A stretch of DNA of 64,000 nucleotides from Adenophora triphylla var. japonica (taxonomy: Eukaryota > Streptophyta > Magnoliopsida > Asterales > Campanulaceae): the NCBI GenBank assembly GCA_022495995.1, contig JAFEMH010002602.1, forward strand, positions 186,001-250,000, given 5' to 3'. How positions within the stretch are numbered: the stretch's first letter is position 1; every line of letters starts with the position of its first letter. Below are positions 43,112 to 54,581 of the stretch, piece after piece. The notes below the pieces were generated by a model that was given only the letters and a program-made list of their open reading frames with translations, searched no databases and had not been told where the DNA came from. The position numbers and the translations under genes were made by a program.

Positions 43112-44503
43112 GGAATGTACCCGGTTGTCGTCCCTGTAATGCCTCTGCCAATTGACCCATTTGGGTCTCCAACTTCTTCATTGCAGCAGCTTGATTGTTG
43201 TATGCTTGCTGCTGTTCTGCCTTTGCTTGAAGTTGCTCCGCTCTCATCTGCTCCATTGCCTCTTCCCAAGGCTCTTTCTTCCTTTCGTAAGGCCCCCGCG
43301 GAGGTGGTCAGGATGAAGAGTCTTATTTTGTTGATTTCCACCCCATGACAAATTGGGATGTCTCTGCCGCTTGCCATCCCGGGATTGTAATTGTTCCCAA
43401 ACTGATTGTTGTTTGGTGGGAACCGTTGACCAAATCCTTGCATCGCCTGTACCTGCTCAGTTTCATAGCTAAAGGGACTAGTAGATGGACATGAGTTATA
43501 ATCATGAGATTTAGAGCCGCATGTAACACAACTATCATACACAAGATGAGCCGTGGAAGGTATAGAAGAAGAAGAAGCATTTTGCAAAGCTAATTTATCA
43601 AATCTTTGGTTGAGCAATGCAAAGTGCTTAGCAATCTCATTATTCAATCCGACCTCATTTACCCCCCTTGTTGCTCCCCTAGAACCTTTTTGTTGAGAAT
43701 TAGCACTCAACATCTCAAACAATTCCTGGCATTGTTGTACAGTCTTGGTTCCCAAACTTCCTCCTGCTGCATTATCAACCATGGATTGGTATTCAGGGGA
43801 TAAAGCCCCATAAAATGTTTGATGCAACATAGAAGCAGGAAAATTATGATGAGGGCATTGAATTTGCAACATCCTAAATCTATCCCATGCCTCATGGAAG
43901 GCTTCCCCCGGTTCCTGTGCAAATCCCATAATTTTCACCCTAAAATCTGTCAATGCATTGTAAGGGTAGAACTTAATAAGAAAAGCATCATGTAAAGCAT
44001 CCCAAGTAGTGATGCTCCGGGGAGGAAGTAACAATAGCCAAGTTTTGGCTTTGTCTTTCAATGCATATGGGAAACACTTCAGTCTCAAATGCTCCGCTGT
44101 AACACCCTCTTTTATAGGGAACCCACTTACAGTAGACATGAATTCTCTCAAAAATGCCAAAGTATCCTCACCAGCTAAACCATGAAAGTTTGGAAGCATA
44201 TTAAAATATTGGCCTTTTATTTCATAAGCTAGTGCTGCATCGGGCAACACTATGCACGACACCGATGTGTCGACTCTTGGCCTAGCAAATGCATTCATGA
44301 CTTGGTCCGCCATTACAAAATTAAATTCTTCTTCTTCCTCGGTGGAAGAAGTTTCCAACTCGCTTAATTCTTCTTCTATCGTCGATTCGACAGAAGTGTC
44401 GTATCAATTTGGGCCACTCACTTGAGTAGAGGGAATGCCTCTCTCAATCTATATCGTCGTTCAAAGGAACCAAATTAGGATCCAATGACCGGCGACCAAA
44501 CAT
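43112..44503 (-). pseudogene. Gag of element B, N-terminal part
   Basis: Minus-strand ATG at 44503 opens MFGRRSLDPNLVPLNDDI, then a stop/frameshift near 44445. The main frame runs from about 44358: ARPRVDTSVSCIVLPDAA, GQYFNMLPNFHGLAGEDTL, LKCFPYALKDKAKTWLLLL, YPYNALTDFRVKIMGFAQ, PGEAFHEAWDRFRML, MVDNAAGGSLGTKTV, and a zinc knuckle CVTCGSKSHDYNSC. It is cut at 43112 by element C and resumes at 36050. Apart from the early frameshift and another near 43380 (a glycine/asparagine-rich tail shifts frame), it is well preserved. Residues 42991-43111 of the open frame belong to the C LTR, not to gag. Confidence 0.92.
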
Positions 44504-44562
44504 GCACCGATTAAATTAACTTGTTAAAAGTCACAACAAGTCCCAAGAACGCGCCAAAAACT

Positions 44563-46080
44563 TGATGGAGAAAAATTCCTCTAGTAATAAAATCCGAGCA
44601 AGTGGACTCACTACCGGTGTAGTAATATGCACGAGCAGGGGTCGAACCACAGAGACTCGTTGGTTTTAACAAGTAAATTTAATTAATGCAAAAGAGTAAC
44701 AAAATGGGGTTTTTGACGTTGATTTATTAACTAAAATATTAAAGCAAGAAATTAACTATTTTAATTTAAGAAAATAATAAAGCAATAAACTAGAATTTAA
44801 TCAGATCAAAGGAATTCACGGATTGGATTTCATATTCATCTTCATTCTATGCTAGATTTATCATGATAAAAGTAACAATCTTGTTCAAAGATTCGTTCAC
44901 TTAATTTAAGGGTTGGGACGTTCGATGTGCGGATTGCAACCCTCTTATTTCTCTCCTATTGTAGATTCCGCTAGGTCAAAACAATAATCAAGACATTCAT
45001 TAAGAACAATAGGAACATATGAATCTAGATTCTCTTGTATTCCGCTAGGTCAACAATCAAATCCAATTGATGAAATAATGGCCTAAATTATGAACAATCC
45101 ACGCTAGTGCAACTATTCAAAAACCTAACAATTAAAGGTTAAAATAGAATTAAAACCTAAAATTGAATTTAGATATCTAATCAAACATGAACAAGAAAGT
45201 TTTGGAAAATTATACTAGCATAGAAATCCGACGAATACTACATCCAATCCATGAAAAGAGAATTTAGCTACTCATATTCATGAGGACAATCCCAAAATAT
45301 GAATAACAATACATCAAACCTGAAAATATTGAAAACCTTAAAGATCAAAAATCCTTCAATCCTCCAAAACCTAGGCAAGAAAACTCAAATCAAAGGTACC
45401 TAATAATAATAATAAAGGAAGTATATATACTTCTTCCTTACTCCTTAGCTAATTAGGAAACAAAATAATTAAAAACCTTGAAAATCTGTTCAAATCCATG
45501 CTGATGTCACAAAAACGCGTACTGGCACGAGTCGTGCTAATTAGCACGAGTCGTGCCCTTTAATCCCAGTCGTTCCCACGAGTCGTGCCATATGACCCCA
45601 ATCGTTCTGAGTGCAATTGCTTGATTCATGGCTTGGCTTCCACTCGTGCTCACGAGTCGTGCTCCCTAGGCCAAGTCGTTCTGAGCAGCCCTCCTGGAAT
45701 TGCCCTTGACCCCATTCGTTCTCCACTTCAGTGCTGATCCTTCTTCAGTCGTGCTCCACTCGTGCCAAATGCAGAATTGCCTAATTTTGACTCAGCTTTG
45801 ACTGGCCTTCGTCCCTTGGCTTTGTTTGACCCCGAGCTTCGTCCCTTGACCGTATTTGACCTTGTTCTTGGACAATTGACTTGCACTTGTCGGCACCATG
45901 AGATTCCACCACCAAATATAAAGGAAATGACAAAATTACCCTTAAAAGGTATTGTTTTCTCACACAACCTCACCATACAGAATATCACTCAAATACATCA
46001 AAATCAATCTAAATACATCCAAAATCATTATAAATCAACCGGAAACATAGGTAAACAATATGTATAAAATCCACACATCA
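44563..46080 (-). repeat. 5' LTR of element B
   Basis: 1518 bp; the minus strand starts TGATGTGTGG at 46080 and ends CTCCATCA at 44563, followed by the degenerate primer-binding site. Palindromic-word cluster at 45524-45767. Confidence 0.95.
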
Positions 46081-47785
46081 CTCATGCTCAACCAACATCA
46101 TAGTGCAACATTTCTTTAACACACTATGCATAAATAAGCAATATAGTCACATGGTAAAATATACTCATGTTCAACCAATAATCAGAGTGCAGCATTTATG
46201 TAATACACTAAGTATGATACAAGTCATGAATATGTACTCAAGTATGATAACAAAGCATCAATAATTATCCTTACTTAGACATTATTCAGTAATACATGAT
46301 CTCTATAAGAACCCAAGTTCACTTTACCCAAATGGAAGTCACATTTAATAAGTGTCCATACAAGATTGTCGAATCAATTCTTGAGTCGTATTTAAAGTGC
46401 TTCCTTAGTTCCATTTAAACCCAATTAAGGTGCTCTTAAGTGTTCTAATATAACTTAAGTGTAAAAGGGTTAATTCATACCTGGTTTGGATTAGGCTCCA
46501 CTAATTCATAATGGTTAAGAGTCATGCCACTAGGTTGTTGGTAAATCAATAAGAAAAGAGACTAAGGAGGATCTGGCATGGTGGGTGACCGCCCAGGCCA
46601 CTTGGGCGACCGCCCAAGTGGTTCTAAAGAACACCCAAGTTGCTGCCCTCTTGGGCGACCGCTCAACTCCTCTTGGGCGACCGCCCAAGAGGTTTTCCTA
46701 AGACACTCTTGTTCTGGCAGCATGGGCGGCCGCTCATGCCCTCTTGGGCGACCGCCCAAGTGCTAAATTAGACTTCCCCAGATTTCATCTCTCCTACCAA
46801 GTTTCATTTCCTTTTTTTTTTATCCTAACCCAATATTCAAGAATACCAAGAGGATCTCTAACTTTACCATTTTTCATCTTAAATCATTTAAACCCCAAAA
46901 TAATATAAATCCAAATCATTCACCACAAGATTTTCAACCCATTTTAATAACATATTTTAAATTAAATCTCCTAAACTAATATCACCCATTTCTTATACTC
47001 CAAATTCACTTCCATGAACCATAACATCATCCTATGTTATTTACCCATTTCTCAACTTCAAAGAGGATTCCAAAACATTCTAAACTAATTCCACCCATTT
47101 CTTTCATTCTTTAACACTTCTAAGAACACCCACCTTTCCTTATGACCTAAATCACTTCTTCCATTTCAAGAAAGTTTCCAAAGCATTCAATAAGCATTTT
47201 TACAACAATAACAACAATAAATCTCTCATGAACATTTAAAGAAGAGAAGGGTCATAATAACTCACCTTAGAATAGGAGATGGATTTAGGACTTCCTTAGC
47301 TTGATGAACTCCTCTTGGTCTCCCGATTACAAAAGTACTCTCGGATCTAAAAATGGTGAAGGATTGATCTTGGTAGGAGTCTTGGAAGGTGAAGCTTCAT
47401 CAATGGAGGTTCCATGGATTTGAGAGAGAAAATCAAGGAGGAGAAGGAGGGAGGTGGAGTATAAAATTGGTAAGGGGAGTAGGGGGGGCCGGTCCTTGGA
47501 GGGAGAGAGTGAGGGAAAAAGAGAAATAGGTATGGTCCCCCATACCACACTTTTAAAGGCTTTCAATCATTTTATTTCTTTCCCCTACATAAACTAAAGC
47601 CTAACTACTCACATTTTATTTATTGTCAATTATTATATTTTACCCATGGACTTTATTTAATTTTCTCAATTATCTCATCCTAATATAAGAAATCAAAGAT
47701 ATAAGAATGAACACATAACATTAACAATAATCTTAAAAGCACACAATATGATGTTAAATTAGTGCCTAGAGTTAGGGTCGTTACA
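46081..47785 (-). repeat. 3' LTR of element A, second part
   Basis: Continues the LTR after the B insertion; aligned with 52308-54007. Ends at TTACA (47781-47785). Palindrome cluster 46588-46756: CTTGGGCGACCGCCCAAG and variants. The purine tract AGGGGGAGTGAG (minus strand, 47786-47797) follows. Confidence 0.92.
46588..46756. repeat. CTTGGGCGACCGCCCAAG palindrome cluster in A LTR
   Basis: Five or six palindromic units in 170 bp, including CTTGGGCGACCGCCCAAG (46600-46617 and 46670-46687), CTTGGGCGACCGCTCAA, CATGGGCGGCCGCTCATG (46720-46737) and CTTGGGCGACCGCCCAAG again at 46742-46759. The paired LTR has the same at about 52807-52982. Confidence 0.85.
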
Positions 47786-50700
47786 CTCACTCCCCCTTAA
47801 AGAAAATTCGTCCCGAATTTGACTGTCACTTACCTAACTGATCAACCCGCCTCGGTTACATGTATACCTCAGACTTCAATTCCCAAATAGTCTCTTCAAT
47901 GTTGTGATTCTTCCCAAAAAAAAATTTTCTAATTCCATTAATAATATGATATTACCACTCAGTGACCCAAGCATACTATACAATTATCACTAACGCGAAT
48001 TTTCACGATCTCAATGAAAATATAAATAAATAAAAGTATTACAACTTATGTCACCAATACATTACAATATCACATTAAAACTTCAAATACTCTATAAGCT
48101 CCTCCAAGCCAGTCTATAAGTCAAATCACCAACCTTTTCTAAAGCTTCAAATGGATTAACGAACTTTGGCGCCAATTTACCTTAGGTCTTGCCTCTCCAA
48201 TCTCACCCCAACAAATTAGAGATCAATATTTTCTTCCCAAACTATGCCTCATACGGTTTTATCTCAATGTTAGAAGGATAACTACTATTATACGCACTCA
48301 ACCCCGGTAACCATACGTCTTATTGACTACTAACATTCATTGTTCATGCCCGTAGCATATCATCAACAACAAGTAATGATTCCTCAACTTTTTACAAGGT
48401 TAAACTTAATAGCATTCCTACCTTCCCAAAAGAACCTTCCCGAACGATGTCTATCTAATCCATTTAACACTATGGGTTTTATACAATCGAACTATCCCCT
48501 AACATATGTGAGGACTTTATTAATAACATCTCATCAAGCTATATATATAACGAGTAGAAAATATAATTCAACTTTCTATAACAAAATAACATACCCTTCT
48601 TTACTTCCAATGCAACTTAATCACAAAATTTATAGTGATAAAACTCTCAAGTTCAACCTAGAACTCTAAATATTTTAATAAATCTTCTAACGTCAACATC
48701 CTATTATCACAATTCAATGTTCCAATTATGTTCAGGACTAGTGACAAATCAATATTCAAATTGAATGGTTGGCTGCCCACAACGGAGCCGATCCAACTCC
48801 AAAACAAAACCCGAGTCTACTGTGACCGACACAATAATAACCCCACATTTATCAAATCATTTCTCGGATCAAAACTTGAATACAATTAATCATTATAGGG
48901 GAACTAGGTTGCTTTTCTACTTGCTTCTGTACAATTTATATCTTTAGGATACCCAGTCCTTCTAAAAATTACAACTTCTTTCAGAGTTCCAAAGGATAAT
49001 ATAAAAAGAGATTCAAAGAGACCCGAATGGTTTATTTATTTAAAACCGGCCCATACCAGTTTTAATTAACTAAACCACTCACAATTTAAGAAATTTCAAA
49101 AGATTGATAAGCTAACAAAATAACTCGAGTGATTTAATTATCTACAACCGTCCCATACCAGTGGTAGATAGTTAAATTACTCACAGATTTTAATTTACAC
49201 GAAAACGGTTTACTGACCTTATTAAATCAACTATCCCCGAAGGGCACAATTGCTCATACCGAAGTTCAATATACAATCCAAAGTTTTAAAGCACGTTTAA
49301 AACAATTCTAACATAATATTCTTGTTTGACTTCTATTTATAGTGTAGCCACCACTCATAATATTTATACTTAGTTAATTTCCCTATAAGAAAACACAATC
49401 TCGTAATACTTATTACTATTTCCGATAATTAACACTAAAACATTCATTAAGATAATAAATTTGGTAAACCATCCTCCATTCCCTAATTCCTCAAGTTGAA
49501 AATTCAACACTTTTATTTACTTTGAGTCATCTATTCACCACCTTTGATATTGGTATTGTACTTAGCAACAACATATTGTAAACATCTAGTTTCCGATCAA
49601 ATACCATAATTTCTAAATAAGAAAATATAATTGGAACTCACATAGATCAATCATTCCCAAATTTCAATTAAACATTACGGTATAATCTAACTTACCTCCC
49701 TATAACCATCAACAACTCAAAATCCGTATAACGTCAATATCTTTCGAGCATCACACCAATCCTTTATATGAGTCACGCAACTAAGTCAACCTATACGGTG
49801 TAATCGTCCTAAAGTATCCTGCCTTCCCATAAGATTTATCCTCATTTTATTTTCTCAGCTAATGGTATCATCTCTCAAAACAACCATATACATATTTTAC
49901 CAATTCTTGAAGTTGCTCCTATAAGTCACCAATAACTACACCTATTATACGTCTTCACATTTACCCTATTTACCCCTTCATCACTAATACCCAACCACAA
50001 TTCAAAACGGTCATATTAAATACAAATGTTGTCTTAAGTATATCCTTAGAACAAATATTCACTGTAATTGTAACATCCGAAATTCAACTAATAACCATCG
50101 AGTATCCTACTAGTTTCTAGAATCAGTCATACAAATCGTCAACAATTGATAACGAATACTTATTTCTTACAGTTACCAATTTGAGATCTCTCTAAGCCAT
50201 AAATAACCATCAAGTATCATCTTTTCTAAACGTAGTATTAATTTATCCTTACGAAAATTCGCTAAGCTAATTTTCTTCCTTATCAAATAATTTCCCAAGT
50301 TGGATCATCAATTCCATCATCCCAATTAGTGTCCTCTATCCAGGAATCCGAATACTAAAATAGTACCTTATATCAACTCAAAGCTTCAATATCCTGGTAT
50401 GATACCTGATGAAAACCCATTTTTGAAACTCACTTGAAAAACACCACTTAGTTAACTTATGGGGTGATATCGCTTACAAAAATATCTGATTTCCTATTCA
50501 AATTAGTAGCAAGAATTCAATCAATCTCTCCTTAGAGAATAAACTTATAGCACATAAGGCAAAGATATATTAGTTCCATAAGATCTCTTATTCGCGATAT
50601 TTTATAACTCATATAATCCCACTTAGACTATCACTTTCAATACTAGTCTCATATATCTAGTCTCCCCACGAGACACCAATGTATAAATACGCACGCAAGT

Positions 50701-51428
50701 TACACAACCATAATTCACTCTTAATTAGGCTATATACCTAACCTCAACTAAGAGTTCACAAATTCATTTACCACTGTACATGAGATAACTCAAGGTTCTT
50801 TTAAATCAAAGATAACACACAACCCAATTAACCTTCACATTCCTTAGGCCCTACTTTCGACATTTACGCATATGTGATATAATAGCAAATAATGACTTAT
50901 CCGCCTCAACCACACACAGAGGCAAATCAAACATATATAAGGAGACTCACTTCTTGCGACAGTCCTTCCCAAATACAACAACTACTCAGTCAATTTAGGT
51001 CAATATAACAAGAATTCACGGATTGGTATATCTACCATATCCACCGGCAATCCATGCCCACTTAATCACAACTACTATGATAATCAAGGATGATTCGAGG
51101 TACTCTCCCATCGGAGTAGAACCCCCAGTACATAAGGCAACTCTCGGGCCATTTATGCAAATAAAGATGAAATGTAATGCCACATGAGAACGAATGAACG
51201 GGGATTTATAAAAGTATGACCCCTAACTCCGGAGACAGGTAATATACCTCAAATGATTGTGGAGGAATCTATCTCTCCATATTGCTCACATTTCCTTGAT
51301 CCTTTGGTTGGTCATTATTATTTTCAGCCATTGAACAAACTCCTGCATTAAACACTCGACGTAAGTTATCGCACACTCTCACTCAGCTAGACTCTACCCG
51401 AGAACTCTAACCGAGCTCTGATACCAAC
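47786..51428 (-). pseudogene. Decayed interior of element A
   Basis: No ORF over about 110 codons on either strand. Minus-strand remnants: a possible gag start MAENNNDQPKDQGNVSNMER followed at once by a stop (51331-51269), and a chromovirus-like integrase tail KLAPKFVNPFEALEKVGDLT (about 48130-48190). The interior is 3.64 kb and strongly AT-rich, much shorter than an autonomous chromovirus (about 5 kb), so large deletions are likely. The rest shows no recognisable domain. It must have moved with proteins from another element, or decayed after insertion. Confidence 0.6.
51413..51427 (-). other. Primer-binding site of element A
   Basis: Minus strand TTGGTATCAGAGCTC next to the LTR edge at 51429, complementary to initiator-Met tRNA. 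Confidence 0.9.
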
Positions 51429-54007
51429 TGTGAGGACCCCGACCCGGAACCTACACGTGTCCCAAGCTGGAGCGTCCCCAAACTAACCCAAATTTCATAA
51501 ACTTTTAAAATCTTTATTTAACTTTTCAAAAAAATAAATACAATTATTATAACCATTTCCAAATAAATCTACACCTTTTTACAATGGAGAAATAGTTGAC
51601 TAACTTAGAAAGTAAGAAACTGTTTTAGTTACAAAAAGGCATCGGTTATAACATAAAATGAAGATTTAATAATACAATTCCGTAAATGATTTATACCAAG
51701 GTACACTTTCTATACCCACCTAATCATACCCCGACAATTCCCAAAATATAACTTCCAAACTCCTCACCGCCCTTACTTGGCCGGTCCATCTGTCTCGGAA
51801 TCTAAAAAACAGTAAAGGGAGAGGGGTGAGAATAAATCTCAGCAAGCTATTATGAATGCAGCAATATGCCATATAAGATGCAACACATAACAAGTTGCAT
51901 ATAACACATTGGAAAAGCTGTAAACACCTTACATTACCTTGGTTTACCTTTTCCCGTCTGAACAGTAGTCGTACAACATTGGGTATAATAATACTCCAAT
52001 CTTACAGTGAGCTGCTTAAGCAATACTCACGTCTTATAAGACCCGTTTTTCAGGGAACCAAATAAGACAGTAGCAACTCTGTAAGGCTTTTGGCTCAATA
52101 CAGATGCTATACCCCATCCTGTGGCCACAGGAGGGGACGGCCACAGATATAACATAATCCGATCACATTAGGTCACACTTCCATAATTGATCGTATTATG
52201 TTATACCCCCAATGTCAGCTGACTCACACATTATCAAGCACATAGTAGATACTTGAAATACAATCCACAAAGGGGATAAACAACATAGCAACATGGTAAA
52301 ATATACTCATGCTCAACCAACATCATAGTGCAACATTTCTTTAACACACTATGCATAAATAAGAAATATAGTCACATGGTAAAATATACTCATGTTCAAC
52401 CAATAATCAGAGTGCAGCATTTATGTAATACACTAAGTATGATACAAGTCATGAATATGTACTCAAGTATGATAACAAAGCATCAATAATTATCCTTACT
52501 TAGACATTATTCAGTAATACATGATCTCTATAAGAATCCAAGTTCACTTTACCCAAATGGAAGTCACATTTAATAAGTGTCCATACAAGATTGTCGAATC
52601 AATTCTTGAGTCGTATTTAAAGTGCTTCCTTAGTTCCATTTAAACCCAATTAAGGTGCTCTTAAGTGTTCTAATATAACTTAAGTGTAAAAGGGTTAATT
52701 CATACCTGGTTTGGATTAGGCTCCACTAATTCATAATGGTTAAGAGTCATGCCACTAGGTTGTTGGTAAATCAATAAGAAAAGAGACTAAGGAGGATTCG
52801 GCATGGTGGGCGATCGCCAGGCCACTGGGCGACCGCCCAAGTGGTTCTAAAGAACACCCAAGTTGCCGCCCTCTTGGGCGACCGCTCAACTCCTCTTGGG
52901 CGACCGCCCAAGAGGTTTTCCTAAGGCACTCTTGTTCTGGCAGCATGGGCGGCCGCTCATGCCCTCTTGGGCGACCGCCCAAGTGCTAAATTAGACTTCC
53001 CCAGATTTCATCTCTCCTACCAAGTTTCATTTCCTTTTTTTTTATCCTAACCCAATATTCAAGAATACCAAGAGGATCTCTAACTTTACCATTTTTCATC
53101 CTAAATCATTTAAACCCCAAAATATTATAAATCCAAATCATTCACCACAAGATTTTCAACCCATTTTAATAACATATTTTAAATTAAATCTCCTAAACTA
53201 ATATCACCCATTTCTTATACTCCAAATTCACTTCCATGAACCATAACATCATCCTATGTTATTTACCCATTTCTCAACTTCAAAGAGGATTCCAAAACAT
53301 TCTAAACTAATTCCACCCATTTCTTTCATTCTTTAACACTTCTAAGAACACCCACCTTTCCTTATGACCTAAATCACTTCTTCCATTTCAAGAAAGTTTT
53401 CAAAGCATCCAATAAGCATTTTTACAACAATAACAACAATAAATCTCTCATGAACATTTAAAGAAGAGAAGGGTCATAATAACTCACCTTAGAATAGGAG
53501 ATGGATTTAGGACTTCCTTAGCTTGATGAACTCCTCTTGGTCTCCCGATTACAAAAGTACTCTCGGATCTAAAAATGGTGAAGGATTGATCTTGGTAGGA
53601 GTCTTGGAAGGTGAAGCTTCATCAATGGAGGTTCCATGGATTTGAGAGAGAAAATCAAGGAGGAGAAGGAGGGAGGTGGAGTATAAAATTGGTAAGGGAA
53701 GTAGGGGGGGCCGATCCTTGGAGGGAGAGAGTGAGGGAAAAAGAGAGATAGGTATGGTCCCCCATACCACACTTTTAAAGGCTTTCAATCATTTTATTTC
53801 TTTCCCCTACACAAACTAAAGCCTAACTACTCACATTTTATTTATTGTCAATTATTATATTTTCCCCATGGACTTTATTTAATTTTCTCAATTATCTCAT
53901 CCTAATATAAGAAATCAAAGATATAAGAATGAACACATAACATTAACAATAATCTTAAAAGCACACAATATGATGCTAAATTAGTGCCTAGAGTTAGGGT
54001 CGTTACA
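51429..54007 (-). repeat. 5' LTR of element A
   Basis: 2579 bp; the minus strand begins TGTAACGACCC at 54007. Palindrome cluster at about 52807-52982. Open frames inside it (52755-52982, 53549-53788) also occur in the 3' LTR and are not genes. Confidence 0.92.
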
Positions 54008-54581
54008 CGCCTTCATTTGGGATGGTTCACAGCATTTAAAATGACCAAAAGTTTAGTTCAATTATTACCCCATGAATGTAAATACTTAGCCAACAACAAG
54101 GTCTCCTTTGGGAAACAATCATGTTATCACATATCAATATTTACACTCATCTTTTAACAAGTTTGAATTTAATTAACAAAATCACTTTGGCGACGATGTT
54201 AACTTTGTCCAAATATGTTAAGGATATAATTAATCGGAAATAAAAGGCCTTAAGATAATTTCTTAAAATTTTAAATGGTAAAGAAACAAGCGAAATTCAT
54301 TTAAAATAATATCCTTTTGCTCTACCCGTCCATTCTTAAAGTTTGATAACTCTAAGAACCACCGAAGCGCGACTGATGTCCAGATACTATAATTTATTAA
54401 TAAATTATCAAAATTCTGGGTAAAATAACCCCAAAAAATTTCTCTTCCCAACCAGAGCACGACTCGTGCCCACGAGCACGAATGGGAACACGAATGGTAA
54501 TGGAGTGCTTGATTTTAATCAGAACGATTGGAAAGATGGGAAATGAGTCGTGGGCACGACTCGTGAAATACTAAAGGAGAT
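54008..54581. other. Copia flank right of element A
   Basis: 54008-54012 is the right target duplication (CGCCT). 54013-54440 is AT-rich with no ORF or domain, presumably continuing the copia leader. 54450-54570 holds palindromic words matching the B LTR vocabulary: CACGACTCGTGCCCACGAG, CACGAATGG, CAGAACGATTGG and GTGGGCACGACTCGTG. Confidence 0.5.

Larger units (their letters stand above)
26830..46080 (-). mobile_element. Element B: Athila-like Ty3/gypsy retrotransposon containing nested C
   Basis: Termini TGATGGAG (26830) and CACATCA (46080), flanked by CTCAT at 26825-26829 and 46081-46085. LTRs are 1517 and 1518 bp and nearly identical. Minus-strand order: 5' LTR, primer site, gag (interrupted by C), protease, RT, RNase H, integrase, spacer, extra 3' ORF of the ATHILA ORF-1 type, purine tracts, 3' LTR. 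Without C it is about 12.2 kb, usual for Athila. A few frameshifts in gag, pol and the extra ORF make it defective, but LTR identity indicates recent insertion. Confidence 0.93.
25944..54007 (-). mobile_element. Element A: chromovirus-like LTR retrotransposon containing nested B and C
   Basis: Termini TGTGAGGACC (25944) and GTCGTTACA (54007) with a perfect 5-bp target duplication. Subtracting B (with one CTCAT), A is about 8.8 kb: two LTRs of about 2.58 kb and an interior of 3.64 kb. The minus orientation is set by the initiator-Met primer-binding site beside the right LTR and a purine tract beside the left one. The minus-strand LTR start TGTAACGACCC and remnants of a chromovirus-type integrase C-terminus near 48110-48190 support a chromovirus-like origin. 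Confidence 0.88.

Noticed and set aside
52755..52982. Arg/Gly-rich ORF (also at 46562-46759)
   Set aside because: Produced by the palindromic words of the A LTR; present in both LTRs in altered form.
53549..53788. 79-residue ORF (also at 47327-47566)
   Set aside because: Lies in the A LTR, conserved only because the two LTRs are copies.
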